Notes: generated by a model from the letters alone, not told the origin. A stretch of DNA of 64,000 bases from an uncultured Bacteroidales bacterium (GCA_947588835.1 CANPZS010000003.1:20497-84496); one strand, 5' to 3'. Positions 19,790-29,798 are shown, numbered from the stretch's first letter. Translations and numbers: made by a program.

Positions 19790-20998
19790 TCACACCTTCA
19801 GCCTGATATGCATCCTGCCGAGCAGCCAGGCGATGAATATGCACAGGGCCACATAGCCCAAAATGTAAACCATGCCTGCCAGCCCCGAAAACCTGCCCCA
19901 CAGATTGAGGCCGGTCAGCGAACAGAAGCCCGTAAGGAAATAAGGTATTGAATACACCGTAAGGGTGGCCGTACCCGCCGGCCTGATAAGGCCGAACCAG
20001 CGCACTACACCTTTGTCGGCCAGCAGATGCAGCGCCGTATAAAGCATGACGCACATCGCCGACACCCAGAATATCCACGGCAGAGTGGCGAGATTCTTGG
20101 AAATGATGAACCACCTGTGCGACACGAATCCGGCGGCCGAAAGCAGCGAAGCGGCCGAAAGCGCCATGCAGACACGTTTGGCGGCCGTCCATTCCGACGA
20201 ATGCCGTACGCTCAGCACCGACAGGATCATGCCTCCGAGGACCAATATCGGCAGTCCGCCGTTGTCTATATGCAGTATGTCGCGGAAAGTGTCGAACAGA
20301 TTGGGCTTCGGAAAATTGAAAAACGGCTCTCCCGTCCGCGTCACCGTGCTTACGGCGCAGACCGCCACGAATATCGCCCATATCGGCACGAGCAGCCGCA
20401 GACGGTCGCGGCAAAGCAGATAAATGACGGCGCACAGCAGATAGTTCCAGCCTATTATGCCGAGGATGCCCCACCACCCCGGTGCGAACACCCTGCCCGC
20501 CGGCCGCCTATAGCATACGGCCAGCCAAAACAGCAGAGCCACGCCAAGGACTTTGAGCACGGCGTAAAGCGCCTTGCGCCCCCTGCCCGCGGCGGCGGGA
20601 TAGTCGTTCCACACGAGGAAAAATCCCGCCGTCATGGCCATCAGGTAACAGGCTCTCGCCGCGGCCGCATTTTCCAGTCCCGAAGACGTGTTCATGGTGA
20701 AAACGCCCATCATAATCAGGGCGAACGACCGGGAGATGATATGCCATAAAGTGCTTTCGGCGCTCAGTCCCTTGCGGAAACGGTTCTCTATGGCATAAGG
20801 TATAGACATCCCCATGGCGAAAAGAAAACTCGGGAACACCACGTCGGAAAGGCCCATGAAATCTTCGTAGGTCTCCGAATGCAGCATCCAGTGAGGCACG
20901 CCCTTTATGGTCCAAAGGTCATTGACGAATATCATCAGCACCATCGTCAATGCCCTCAGCATGTCGATGGCAATATTTCTGTCCGAATACGATGCCAT
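19790..20998 (-). CDS. NagX/DUF5009-type membrane acyltransferase-like protein
   Basis: 402 residues with about eleven membrane segments. The start SDRNIAIDMLRALTMVLMIF is the signature of the heparan-alpha-glucosaminide N-acetyltransferase-like family (DUF1624/DUF5009). Human HGSNAT moves an acetyl group across the lysosomal membrane; the bacterial relatives lie in sugar-utilisation loci and may act as amino-sugar transporters or acetyltransferases. Position next to an N-glycan operon is consistent with that. Third gene of the run nuclease-peptidase-NagX, 12 bp after the peptidase stop. Confidence 0.8.
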   Translation of the reverse strand: MASYSDRNIAIDMLRALTMVLMIFVNDLWTIKGVPHWMLHSETYEDFMGLSDVVFPSFLFAMGMSIPYAIENRFRKGLSAESTLWHIISRSFALIMMGVFTMNTSSGLENAAAARACYLMAMTAGFFLVWNDYPAAAGRGRKALYAVLKVLGVALLFWLAVCYRRPAGRVFAPGWWGILGIIGWNYLLCAVIYLLCRDRLRLLVPIWAIFVAVCAVSTVTRTGEPFFNFPKPNLFDTFRDILHIDNGGLPILVLGGMILSVLSVRHSSEWTAAKRVCMALSAASLLSAAGFVSHRWFIISKNLATLPWIFWVSAMCVMLYTALHLLADKGVVRWFGLIRPAGTATLTVYSIPYFLTGFCSLTGLNLWGRFSGLAGMVYILGYVALCIFIAWLLGRMHIRLKV

Positions 20999-21010
20999 CT
21001 CCGCAGCGGA

Positions 21011-23038
21011 CTATTCGAGTCCCCTCGCCCTGAGCAGCGCGGCCGGATCCGGGTCCGCCCCGCGGAAACTGCGGTACAGCGTCATCGGCTCCTCGCTGCC
21101 TCCCCTTTCGAGGAAAGTCTCGCGGAAAGCCTTGGAAACTTCGGGATTGAAGACACCCTTCTCAACGAACATCTCGAAAGCGTCCTGCTCCAGCACTTCC
21201 GCCCACAGATAGCTGTAATAGCCGGCACTGTAGCCGCCATTGAATATATGGTTGAAATAAGTGGTGCGGTAGCGCGGTATGATTTCATCCACAAGGCCCA
21301 TATCCCTGCACGCCTGCACCTCGAAATCGCGTATGGACTGCGCGTCGGTGAAGGCCGCAAGCCGCCCGGCGTCAAGCTCGTGCCATTTCATGTCGAGAAT
21401 GGAAGCCGCACAAAGTTCCCCGGTCATAAAGCCCTGGTTGAACTTCAGCGAATTGTTCACCTTCTCTATGAGGGCCGCGGGAATGGTCTCCCCGGTAAAG
21501 GTGTTGTGCGCATATACCGAGAGTATCTCAGGCTGGAAGGCCCAATGCTCGTTGAACTGTGAAAAACACTCCACGAAGTCCCTTGTCACGCCCGTGCCGC
21601 TTACGTCGGCATAACGGCATTTGGAGAGGAATCCGTGCAACGCATGGCCGAATTCGTGAAAAGCGGTCTGCACTTCATCTATCGTCAGCATCGACGGCGA
21701 GTCTTCCGAAGCCGGAGGGAAATTGCAGACATTCACTATGATCGGACGCACGTCATTGCCGTCGGCGTCAACGTACTGATCGCGGAAATTGTTCATCCAT
21801 GCTCCGCCGCGCTTGGTGCTGCGGGAGAAATAATCCGCATAGAATATTCCCAGAAGCGAACCGTCCGAATCCGAGACGCGGAAAGCCTGCACCGTGGGGT
21901 TGTACACCTGAACTTCCGGGGCCGGCTCAATGCGCACACCGTAAAGCTTTTCGGCGGCATGGAAAACGCCCTTGCGCACGCTGTCAACCTGGAAATACGG
22001 CTTTGTCTCGGACTCGTCGAGGTCGTATTTGGCCTTGCGCACCTTCTCGGCATAATAAAACCAGTCCCATGGCCTTATCACGCTGCCTGCAGGCAGAAGA
22101 CCGGCCTTGATGTCGGCGTCCATGAATTTCTTCATGGACGCGATTTCTTCCGCGGCCTTCTTCATGGACGCGTCCATTATCTGCGCGAGAAACTTGTCCA
22201 CGGTCTCCGGATCGCCGGCCATCTTGTCGGCCAGCAGATATTCGGCCGAAGTCTTGTATCCGAGAAGATTGGCCTGTTCGGTGCGCAACTTCATGATTTC
22301 GAGGACGATGGCGTTGTTGTCATGGTCGCCGCCATTGTTTCCGCGCGAGGAATAGGCATTGAAAAGCCGTTCGCGCAGGTCCCTGTCGGCGCATGAAGCC
22401 ATGAATCCGGGATATTCCGATACGGTGACGCCGAACTCGTCGCGGAAAGCATTGTTCTCGGCAAGCAGATTGTCGCCGAATTTCTGCGAAAGCGCGGCCA
22501 GCCGCTTGTTTATTTCCTTGAAACGGGCCTGTTTTTCCGCATCGAGGGACACGCCGTTGCGCACGAACCTGTCGTAAAGCTTTTTCGTCACCATCTGCTG
22601 CTCCCTGTCAAGCGACGACATGTCGTCATACACGGCCTTGACGCGAGCGAAAAAGTCGGGATTCATGAATATATCGTCTGACGCTTCCGTCAGCATGGCG
22701 GTCATTTCCTCCCCTATCTTCTGCATCGATTCGGTGGCGTCGGATTCCGAAAGGTTATAAAACACTCCGGTGACCTTGGCGAGCTGCTTCCCCGATAGTT
22801 CGTAAGCCGCTATGGTATTTTCAAACGTCGGCGCATCAGCGTTGGATATTATCGCCTCTATTTCAGCCTTTTGCACGGCTATTCCGGCCTTTGCGGCCGG
22901 GATGTGGTCCGCCTCCGCTATCCTGTCGAAGGGCGCGGTGCCGTAAGGAGTGTCCCAATCCTGCTGAAATATGTTTTTCTGTCCGCAAGAAACTGTCATG
23001 ATTATAGCTCCGAACAAAACCAATCCTTTGAATTTCAT
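21011..23038 (-). CDS. dcp: M3 family zinc metallopeptidase (peptidyl-dipeptidase Dcp-like), lipoprotein
   Basis: 675 residues. The N-terminus (MKFKGLVLFGAIIMTVSCGQ) is a lipoprotein signal with Cys18, so the enzyme is in the periplasm rather than the cytosol as in E. coli. The zinc motif HEFGHALHG sits near residue 465 and the second-shell motif GYSAGYYSYLWAEVLEQDAF follows at about 610, as in Dcp and oligopeptidase A. It releases dipeptides from the C-terminus of small peptides. Starts 9 bp after the nuclease stop. Confidence 0.9.
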   Translation of the reverse strand: MKFKGLVLFGAIIMTVSCGQKNIFQQDWDTPYGTAPFDRIAEADHIPAAKAGIAVQKAEIEAIISNADAPTFENTIAAYELSGKQLAKVTGVFYNLSESDATESMQKIGEEMTAMLTEASDDIFMNPDFFARVKAVYDDMSSLDREQQMVTKKLYDRFVRNGVSLDAEKQARFKEINKRLAALSQKFGDNLLAENNAFRDEFGVTVSEYPGFMASCADRDLRERLFNAYSSRGNNGGDHDNNAIVLEIMKLRTEQANLLGYKTSAEYLLADKMAGDPETVDKFLAQIMDASMKKAAEEIASMKKFMDADIKAGLLPAGSVIRPWDWFYYAEKVRKAKYDLDESETKPYFQVDSVRKGVFHAAEKLYGVRIEPAPEVQVYNPTVQAFRVSDSDGSLLGIFYADYFSRSTKRGGAWMNNFRDQYVDADGNDVRPIIVNVCNFPPASEDSPSMLTIDEVQTAFHEFGHALHGFLSKCRYADVSGTGVTRDFVECFSQFNEHWAFQPEILSVYAHNTFTGETIPAALIEKVNNSLKFNQGFMTGELCAASILDMKWHELDAGRLAAFTDAQSIRDFEVQACRDMGLVDEIIPRYRTTYFNHIFNGGYSAGYYSYLWAEVLEQDAFEMFVEKGVFNPEVSKAFRETFLERGGSEEPMTLYRSFRGADPDPAALLRARGLE

Positions 23039-23047
23039 AATCTTCCG

Positions 23048-24472
23048 TCAATTATTCCACCAGAAAGTCACATCCTCCGGAGACTGGGCTTCCACTGCGT
23101 CGGCCTTCTCTTCGCCTATCTTGCCGGCGAGATTGACGAACAGGTCCAGGCCGATTTTTTCCTCGAGTTCATCCACGGAAATGGCGATCCCCCTTCCGAA
23201 TGAAGGAGTGTTCTCTTTATGCTCCAGATAGACCGAGAACGCCGCGAATCCCCCGTTGACGGACGATGACGCATCGTAACGCAGCACGGACTTGAAATAT
23301 GCATCCGGTATGGATTCTTTCTTGCCGACATTGTCTTCCACTGTCTTGGGATTTTCTCCCAGCACGCAGCCCGTCACCACGTACAGGGTATCGGACTTGT
23401 CGCTCCATTTGCGGACCTTTGTCTCAAGAGATACCCAAAGCCCTTCGTTGAACTCGGCGAGCTGCGGAGTGGCGTTGGTGTAATAGAAAGTCTGATTGTT
23501 CAGCTGGGACGTGCGAAGCCTGTCGGCGGAAGGAATCTGATGCCCGCGCTCGTAGCCGTTGGCATAAAAATCCCCGCTCTTGGCAAGGATAGCCTGATCC
23601 TCCACGAAAGGATCCTGATACCAGTCTTTGCTACGTTCCGCATTCTTTTCAGTGTAGAAGCCGCACAGAGGATATGCCACCCATCTGGCCACATAGTGGC
23701 CGCTGTCGTAGAGGAAAGAATAGTTGCGGTACACCTCGTCGTCACACAGGGCCGTATGGATATGGAAACTTTTTTCGTCAGTCACTTCCGGAAGCTCGAG
23801 CCATACCGGCACTTCCGAATACATATTGCCCATGTCTGAGCTCAGGCGGGTAACCCTCACGTTCTTGAGTTTCCATGTAGGGGCGACGGAGGAAGTGCTT
23901 CTGTACCGGAACGCTATTTTTATTTTCTTTCCGCAGAATGCCGAAAGATCAATGTCGCCGGAATTCACGAAGGCCCAGCTGTTTCCGGCCGGCAAGCCCG
24001 GAATGGCGACGTCCTGCCATTTATTGCCGTCGTCCACGGTGACCTGCAAAGATATGAAATCGGTTATCTCGGCTCCCGACAGATAATTGAGTGCATGATC
24101 GAAAGCGAGGTATGCCGTCTTGTATGCGGTAAGGTTCAGTTCCGGAGACACCAGACGGCTGTCAGTCTCATGGCGGACCTCATTGGAGTAGGCGGTGGCC
24201 TTCATGCCGTAAGACTTGTCAAAAGTCCATACGGTCACACCTTCGGGCACATCTGCATCTTCAATCGTGAATGCACCCTGGCCGGTTTTAAACGGTTCGT
24301 CCAATATTACATCTGAAGTCGGAGGAACTTCCGGTTCAGGATCCGTGCCGCCGGTATCGGGATTTTCCTCTTCGGGGTTTTCCGGCAATGTCGTCGGCGA
24401 ATTTTTCTCCGCACATGATGCAAGGAGAGAGAGAGCGGCGATAACGCTCAAAAAATATGACAAATGTTTCAT
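23048..24472 (-). CDS. DNA/RNA non-specific endonuclease lipoprotein
   Basis: 474 residues from the ATG at 24472, which opens a lipoprotein signal (LSLLASC, Cys about residue 20) followed by an acidic Pro/Glu/Thr linker. Residues 60-220 look like a galactose-binding-type beta sandwich (SRLVSPELNLTAYKTAYLAFDHALNY). The C-terminal half is the NUC fold: NGYERGHQIPSADR is the catalytic His motif, with Glu where most members have Asp (DRGH), and NNQTFYYTNATPQ holds the metal-binding Asn. Likely a surface or periplasmic nuclease for scavenging nucleotides. First gene of the operon with dcp and nagX. Confidence 0.87.
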   Translation of the reverse strand: MKHLSYFLSVIAALSLLASCAEKNSPTTLPENPEEENPDTGGTDPEPEVPPTSDVILDEPFKTGQGAFTIEDADVPEGVTVWTFDKSYGMKATAYSNEVRHETDSRLVSPELNLTAYKTAYLAFDHALNYLSGAEITDFISLQVTVDDGNKWQDVAIPGLPAGNSWAFVNSGDIDLSAFCGKKIKIAFRYRSTSSVAPTWKLKNVRVTRLSSDMGNMYSEVPVWLELPEVTDEKSFHIHTALCDDEVYRNYSFLYDSGHYVARWVAYPLCGFYTEKNAERSKDWYQDPFVEDQAILAKSGDFYANGYERGHQIPSADRLRTSQLNNQTFYYTNATPQLAEFNEGLWVSLETKVRKWSDKSDTLYVVTGCVLGENPKTVEDNVGKKESIPDAYFKSVLRYDASSSVNGGFAAFSVYLEHKENTPSFGRGIAISVDELEEKIGLDLFVNLAGKIGEEKADAVEAQSPEDVTFWWNN

Positions 24473-24531
24473 GTCCGCAATATAGGTATAATAAATAAGA
24501 ACGGCAAAGACAAAATAGCTTTCGCGCATAT

Positions 24532-24562
24532 AAAAAGAAGCCGGCCCGGAGGGGTCGGCTTC
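24532..24562 (-). terminator. Rho-independent terminator of the receptor/lipoprotein pair A
   Basis: On the minus strand a 10-bp stem (GAAGCCGACC pairing with GGCCGGCTTC, one G-U pair) is followed by five T residues. It lies 32 bp after the stop of the lipoprotein gene and separates it from the nuclease operon. Confidence 0.8.
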
Positions 24563-24593
24563 CCATCATGTTCATTATCGGGCAATCCGTTGA

Positions 24594-26267
24594 TTATTCG
24601 GTCTTTCCGTTCAGGCTGTAGATGTAACCCTTGTTCTGGGCGGTTTCCGCAGTCCCGTTGTAAAGGGTGAGCTGGCCGCAGACGATCACGTCGTCGCCGA
24701 CGGCGATCTGGGTGTCCCCTGTCTGCCATTTGCGGTTGCCGAGATACAGCACCCTGTAGGCTTCGAAGTCGAGGGCCTTGTCGTCGCTGTAAACTCCGTC
24801 CGCGGACATATAGAAGGTGGCGTTGCCATAGCTGCCGAACTCGCCGTTGTTGGCGATCTTGGAGATCTTGCCTGCGACATATAAAGCCTTACGGCCAGTG
24901 GCGCCGGACTCCAGCGCATTGGCGGCCTTTATGGCTCCCAGCGGGGTGAGCGGATCTTCGAGCGTGCCCCAGCCCTCGCTTTGGTCGGTCAGGCCGTTCA
25001 CGCTGTAGACATAGGCCTTGCCGCTCGCAGTCTCGGGAGTGCCATTGTACACCGTCAAATGACCGCACAGGATTACCTCGTCGCCGACGGAAGGCGCATT
25101 GTCGCCATCAGCCCACTTCTTGTTGCCGAGCCACAATACGCGGTATGCCTCGAAATCGAGGGTATTGTCGTCATGGTAATCTCCGTCGTCAGAAATATAG
25201 AACGTGCCGTTGCCATACTGCGAGCCGAACGCGCCGTTGTTTGCATACTTGGATACTACGCCTTTCACGTAGAAGTCGGTAGCGGTCTCGCCGCCGAGAG
25301 CCGTGACGTATTCGATGGCCTCGGCGACAGTGAACGGTATCGCGAGGGTACCGGTGCGGCCGGCCTGGGTGAGCGTCTGCTGGGCGGTGTATTCCTTGCC
25401 GTCATTGTCCTCCGTCCTGAAGGTGATGGTGGCGATGCGACCTCCGGCATTGTTCTCCGCAGCATGGAAGACTACGCTGCTGCCGGCAACCGAAGCGATC
25501 GACAGCCAATCAGCCGCATCCTCGGGAATCTCGACCCACAGGCCGGCGCCCTTGTTGGTGAGAGTGACTGCGACGTCGCCGCCGTCAACGGAGATGGAGG
25601 CATCCTCGGGATCGACTGATTCGACCTTGATGAGCGACTTGTTGATGTTGAGGACGGTCACGTCCACGAGCTCCACCGTTCCGCTATAGGTGGTCTTGGG
25701 ACCCTCAACGGTAACCTCGTCTCCGACCTCGAGACCCAAGCTCAGGAAATTCTTTTCAGCTCCTTTGGCATCAAGCGTACCGTAGATGTAAACTTCGCCG
25801 GTTTCGTCTTGCAGATACCAGTTGCCGTATTGGGTGTTCACAATTGAGGTAACGGTGCCGGTCACGCGGTAGGTCTTGCTGTCCGGACCTGCGATAACCT
25901 CGGCGCAGGTGGCCTCGGAAACGCTGGCGACACCCTGTATCACATTGATGTGCTGGGTTGCGCCCTCGCAGGTCAGTAGGACTTCGCCGTTGCGGCCGTC
26001 AAGCGAGCCTTCGGCGGAGAAAGTGACGGAGGACTCGCCGGCCGAGCCCGACGCGGGGGACACCGTCAGCCAGTCGGGACCGCCGGAGATGGTCCAGCTG
26101 CCCGTGGCGCTGACGGAAATGGTGGTGGAGCCGCCCGCCGCCGGTATGGCGACGTACGAAGACGAAACCGTCACTTCGCTGAGATAAGTGGGGCCCTCTT
26201 CCTGGCATCCGGTCGCCGCGAGAGCGAGGGCCGCGGCCATGGAAGCGAAAATATATTTGGTTTTCAT
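24594..26267 (-). CDS. BACON / DUF6359-like OB-fold repeat lipoprotein, receptor partner A
   Basis: 557 residues. Lipoprotein signal MKTKYIFASMAAALALAATGC (Cys21). Residues 30-115 form a BACON domain (VAIPAAGGSTTISVSATGSW). Three OB-like modules follow: one around 120-215 (TYRVTGTVTSIVNTQYGNWYLQD) and two tandem, clearly related modules at about 310-430 and 435-557 (FYVKGVVSKYAN and LYVAGKISKIAN, both ending in YVYSVNGLT or YIYSLNGKT). It begins 15 bp after the TonB receptor stop, so it is its partner in the way SusD is for SusC, though it has no SusD fold. Probably surface-exposed ligand binding; the ligand is unknown. Confidence 0.82.
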   Translation of the reverse strand: MKTKYIFASMAAALALAATGCQEEGPTYLSEVTVSSSYVAIPAAGGSTTISVSATGSWTISGGPDWLTVSPASGSAGESSVTFSAEGSLDGRNGEVLLTCEGATQHINVIQGVASVSEATCAEVIAGPDSKTYRVTGTVTSIVNTQYGNWYLQDETGEVYIYGTLDAKGAEKNFLSLGLEVGDEVTVEGPKTTYSGTVELVDVTVLNINKSLIKVESVDPEDASISVDGGDVAVTLTNKGAGLWVEIPEDAADWLSIASVAGSSVVFHAAENNAGGRIATITFRTEDNDGKEYTAQQTLTQAGRTGTLAIPFTVAEAIEYVTALGGETATDFYVKGVVSKYANNGAFGSQYGNGTFYISDDGDYHDDNTLDFEAYRVLWLGNKKWADGDNAPSVGDEVILCGHLTVYNGTPETASGKAYVYSVNGLTDQSEGWGTLEDPLTPLGAIKAANALESGATGRKALYVAGKISKIANNGEFGSYGNATFYMSADGVYSDDKALDFEAYRVLYLGNRKWQTGDTQIAVGDDVIVCGQLTLYNGTAETAQNKGYIYSLNGKTE

Positions 26268-26282
26268 CGGAATGTCCTTTTA

Positions 26283-29200
26283 TTAATTGAACAAATATTT
26301 GATACCTATGGAAGCATACCAGCACTGGCCGAGAGCGTGGTTGAGTGTCCACGTCTGCGTGTTGCCGTTGATGGAGGCGGGAGTCGAGAACGTCGCATAG
26401 CCGTCCGCGTCTACGCCTTCATACTTGAGGATGCGCGCGTCGGAGCCGATGGCGGGGTTCAGGTACTTGGACACTCCCCAGCTGGAGTTGAACAGGTTCA
26501 GCACGTTCTTGACGTCGAGGTTGAGCTGAAGGGTGTTGGTGGTCTTGCCGATCTTCACGGTAAAGTCGTGCTTGTAGCTCAGATCGATGCGGTGAACCCA
26601 GGGGTTGTATACGCTGTATGCCTCGGCATACTGGCCCTGATGCCTGCTCAGGTATTTGTCCTTGTGGACGTAGTCCATGAACCGGGTGGCGTCGTCGTTG
26701 CTGACGAAGCGGAACTGGTTGGAGGATACTTCCTCGTCAGTAGGAACATAGATTGCGTCGTAGTTGTATCCGTCGCCGTTCATGTCGTTGGCAAGCATGT
26801 AGGAATAGTTGTAGCCACCACGCCATGTCTCGTAGATGATGCTGTAGTGGTTGCCGCTCTTGTCGTCATGGGTGAGGGAAGCGACGAACCTATCCGGAGT
26901 CACATACTGCGAATTGTGGAGCTGGATATAGTTGGGGCCTTCCACGGTAGGTACATAGGTGAATGCGGATTCAGCCGCCGAGCCGGGCATGCCGGTCACC
27001 TCTTTGTTCACCGTGTGGGTGTAGGCCGCCATGAGGCTCAGACCGTCGACCGGACGGGCGTTGAGGGTGACGCTGGCGGACCAGCCGTAGCCCTTGGAAG
27101 TGTTCTCAAGAACAAATGCCTTGGTGCCTGTACGATAGCTGTCCGGATAGAGAGGACGGTTGTCGACGCCGTTGAAGCGTGCGAAGCCGCCTATGTTGGG
27201 AATGCTCCAGTCGGAAATGGACACCGCATTGACAGTCTTGTTGAATATGCCCTCAGCCTCTATGGAGAGAGGGAAGGAAGTCGGGAACGAATAGTCGAAG
27301 GCGATGGAAGTCTTCCATACCTGCGGCATCTTGAACTTCGGATCCACGCCGTTCACGGCAGACGGCACGGTGCCGTCCTCAGGTCTGATGGTGCTGGGAT
27401 AGCCGAGCTGCAGAAGTTTCTGATAGAGAGCGTCGAGCGTCGCCTTGCCGTTGGCGTCGGTCACCAGGCCGCCGTTGAACACGTCCATCGAGAAGCCTTG
27501 TTTCTCGGCTGCCGATTTGTTTATTTGCGCCTGATATTGTACCATACCGCCGTTGGTCGGCATGTTGGTGAAGAACACGAGCGGGAGACGGCCGGAGAAG
27601 AGTCCGGTGCCGCCGCGTACCTTGAGCGACTTGTCGCCGAGGACGTCCCAGTTGAAGCCCACGCGCGGAGAGAGTGTCAAGTTGGCCGAAGGCCACTTGC
27701 CCGTGTCGATGTGCTGCTCGGCATAGCCGTGCGTCTTGGGATAATAGCTGAGCTGGAGAATGGCATTGTTGGTCATCAGGTCGCCGTTGTTGAAGAACAG
27801 GCCGTCGACGCGCAGGCCGGCGGTAAGCTTGAAGCGGTCGCTGACGTTCCATTCGTCCTGGCCGTAGAGGCCGGCCTTGTAGAACTGTACGCGGGCGGCG
27901 GGAGCGGTTTCACCGTCGTTTCCGTAGGTGAGGCAGACGATCTCGGGAGTGGCGCCGTTAAGGAAATCGCTTACAGAATTGTAGCGGTAATATCCCGAAC
28001 CGTTGCGCATATAAGAGTTGTCGGCCATCTGATATTCGAAGCTGACGCCTCCGGTGATCTTGTGGGCGCCCGCATAGTAGGTGAGGTCGTCCTTGATGTT
28101 GGCTACGGTGTTGTGCACCGCGTTGTTCCAGGTGAAGAGCTCATAGCCGAGGGCCATATAGTTGTTGGTTCCGGCGCCGCCGGTCAGATCACCGTCGAGG
28201 ATGTCGATGAAAGGAAACTCATCGGAATTGGTTCCGCGGACGTCATCGAGCTTGGAATAGGTGGCGAGGAACTGGTTGGAGAGCTTGTCGCTCAGGCGGC
28301 TGTTGAGGTCGACCGAGAACGTGCTCACGATATTCTGCTGCGAATACATGGCGTTGGCGAAGGCCATGGAGTACTGCGACATACGGCTGCCGGGCATACG
28401 GGTGCCGCCGTCCATGGATGTGGCGTTCGTTGCCGACCAGCGGTTGTTGAGCGTATAGTTGTAGCGGAAAGCGAGATGATGCTTGTCGCTGATGTTCCAG
28501 TCGAGGCGGGCGAGGAGCTTGGTGTTGTTCTCGTCGGCGGGGAAGTCGGTCCAGGAACCCGTGTCGTAGCCGTATTTGGACTTCACGAATTCGGAAACCC
28601 TCTGGAGGTCCGCCTTGGTGGTGCGGGAAATGTAGTTGTCCGGATCGGCCACGCCGTTGGTAGAACCCTGCCAGCGGTTGGCGATCGTAGGGATCACCGC
28701 ATATTCGGCGTTGACGAAGAAGAACAGCTTGTTCTTCACGATGGGGCCGCCGAGAGTGAATCCGTAGGTGGTGGTGCGGTCCTTGGCCCTCGCTCCGCCT
28801 ATCTGCTCGCCGTCAACGGTGTCACCGCGCATATTCTCGTTGCGGTGATATACATAGGCCGTTCCTTTGAAGGTGTTGGTACCGGACTTGGTGATGGCGT
28901 TCACGCCACCGCCTATGAAGTTGGTCTGACGGACGTCGTAGGGCGAGATAACCACCTGCATTTCCTCGATGGCGTCGATGGAGATCGGGTTGCCGCCGCC
29001 GGGAAGGCCGTCGCTCAGACCGAAGTTATTGTTGAAGTTGGCTCCGTCTACGGTGAAGTTGGCGGTACGTCCGTCGGCTCCGGCGAAGGTCATGCCGTTT
29101 CCTCCGTAGGGAGAGAGACGCGTCACGTCCGTGATGCTGCGGCTGACGGTAGGCAGCGAAGTGATCTGCCTGCTGGTGATGTTGGTAGCCGCGCCGGTCT

Positions 29201-29600
29201 TCTCGGTGGCGAACTTGGAAGAGGCCGTCGAGATGACCACGGCCTCGCTGAGCATCTCGGCGTCATCCGACAACGAAGCGTTGAGGAAGTATGCTTCGGC
29301 GAGCTGGAGAGTGATGTCCGTGTAGGTGACATTGTTGAAGCCGAGGCAGCTTACCTCGACGGAGTAGGGACCGCCGGTGCGCATACCGTTGATGGAGAAA
29401 CGGCCTTCGGCGTTGGTCACGGCATAGTACTGCGTGCCTGAAGGCGTGTGCACCGCGACGATCGCGGCTCCTGCGACAGGCTCGCCGTTCTTGTCGGCTA
29501 CCCGGCCGCTGAGGGTTGATGTCGTCACCTGGGCAAAGGCAACGACGCCCGCAAACATGGTAATGAATGCGAGCATAACTTTTTTGAGTGTTTGTCTCAT
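26283..29600 (-). CDS. TonB-dependent receptor A (Oar-like, carboxypeptidase-regulatory plus plug plus barrel)
   Basis: 1105 residues from the ATG at 29600, which opens a signal peptide (MRQTLKKVMLAFITMFAGVVAFAQ). Residues 30-115 are a carboxypeptidase-regulatory-like domain (STLSGRVADKNGEPVAGAAIV), then the plug (about 125-250, with DGANFNNNFGLSDGLPGGGNPISIDAIEEMQV) and a large beta-barrel ending in IGIKYLFN. It resembles Oar-type receptors more than SusC and has no SusD. The first 250 residues are almost identical to receptor B at 31921-35223; later parts alternate between near-identical and divergent blocks. Its 5' half lies in the large inverted repeat. Confidence 0.9.
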   Translation of the reverse strand: MRQTLKKVMLAFITMFAGVVAFAQVTTSTLSGRVADKNGEPVAGAAIVAVHTPSGTQYYAVTNAEGRFSINGMRTGGPYSVEVSCLGFNNVTYTDITLQLAEAYFLNASLSDDAEMLSEAVVISTASSKFATEKTGAATNITSRQITSLPTVSRSITDVTRLSPYGGNGMTFAGADGRTANFTVDGANFNNNFGLSDGLPGGGNPISIDAIEEMQVVISPYDVRQTNFIGGGVNAITKSGTNTFKGTAYVYHRNENMRGDTVDGEQIGGARAKDRTTTYGFTLGGPIVKNKLFFFVNAEYAVIPTIANRWQGSTNGVADPDNYISRTTKADLQRVSEFVKSKYGYDTGSWTDFPADENNTKLLARLDWNISDKHHLAFRYNYTLNNRWSATNATSMDGGTRMPGSRMSQYSMAFANAMYSQQNIVSTFSVDLNSRLSDKLSNQFLATYSKLDDVRGTNSDEFPFIDILDGDLTGGAGTNNYMALGYELFTWNNAVHNTVANIKDDLTYYAGAHKITGGVSFEYQMADNSYMRNGSGYYRYNSVSDFLNGATPEIVCLTYGNDGETAPAARVQFYKAGLYGQDEWNVSDRFKLTAGLRVDGLFFNNGDLMTNNAILQLSYYPKTHGYAEQHIDTGKWPSANLTLSPRVGFNWDVLGDKSLKVRGGTGLFSGRLPLVFFTNMPTNGGMVQYQAQINKSAAEKQGFSMDVFNGGLVTDANGKATLDALYQKLLQLGYPSTIRPEDGTVPSAVNGVDPKFKMPQVWKTSIAFDYSFPTSFPLSIEAEGIFNKTVNAVSISDWSIPNIGGFARFNGVDNRPLYPDSYRTGTKAFVLENTSKGYGWSASVTLNARPVDGLSLMAAYTHTVNKEVTGMPGSAAESAFTYVPTVEGPNYIQLHNSQYVTPDRFVASLTHDDKSGNHYSIIYETWRGGYNYSYMLANDMNGDGYNYDAIYVPTDEEVSSNQFRFVSNDDATRFMDYVHKDKYLSRHQGQYAEAYSVYNPWVHRIDLSYKHDFTVKIGKTTNTLQLNLDVKNVLNLFNSSWGVSKYLNPAIGSDARILKYEGVDADGYATFSTPASINGNTQTWTLNHALGQCWYASIGIKYLFN

Positions 29601-29663
29601 ATAAATAAAGGTAAATATGAAATTGAATAGCTTCCTACCTAAAAGCGACGCGAATATACGACC
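28880..29663. repeat. Left arm of an inverted repeat of about 780 bp
   Basis: The reverse complement of this stretch matches about 31858-32640 with only scattered mismatches. It covers the leader, signal peptide, regulatory domain and plug region of receptor A. The outer edge near 29663 is sharp: homology begins at GGTCGTATATTCGC. The inner edge, within the coding region, is gradual and given approximately. Confidence 0.85.
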
Positions 29664-29679
29664 ATTTTTCGACAACAAA
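29651..29679 (-). promoter_or_regulatory. Predicted promoter of receptor A, half inside the repeat
   Basis: On the minus strand TTTG (29679-29676) is followed after 17 bp by TATATTCG (29658-29651), close to the Bacteroidetes pair TTTG and TAnnTTTG, though the spacing is short. The -7 part lies within the inverted repeat and is shared with receptor B. The TTTG and the A/T tract upstream lie outside it. Confidence 0.4.
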
Positions 29680-29798
29680 AAAAATTTTTGTCGCTTTTTA
29701 TATGCCATATCGCCAAATGGCTGTATATGAGTGAAATATGTTTCAAAATAGGCTATCGAGGTCATATTCACCACGATGCGCGCGGCGGCACGCACCGT

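Noticed and set aside
26337..29441. A 1034-codon open frame on the plus strand opposite receptor A
   Set aside because: It is the reverse of a strongly supported receptor gene; its product is a low-complexity Val/Gly/Glu/Ala string with no motif, as expected from the codon bias of the true gene.
29664..29695. A/T hairpin (CGACAA/TTGTCG) as the metK terminator
   Set aside because: The stem is weak and the tail lacks a proper T-run on the minus strand, so it is not counted as a terminator.
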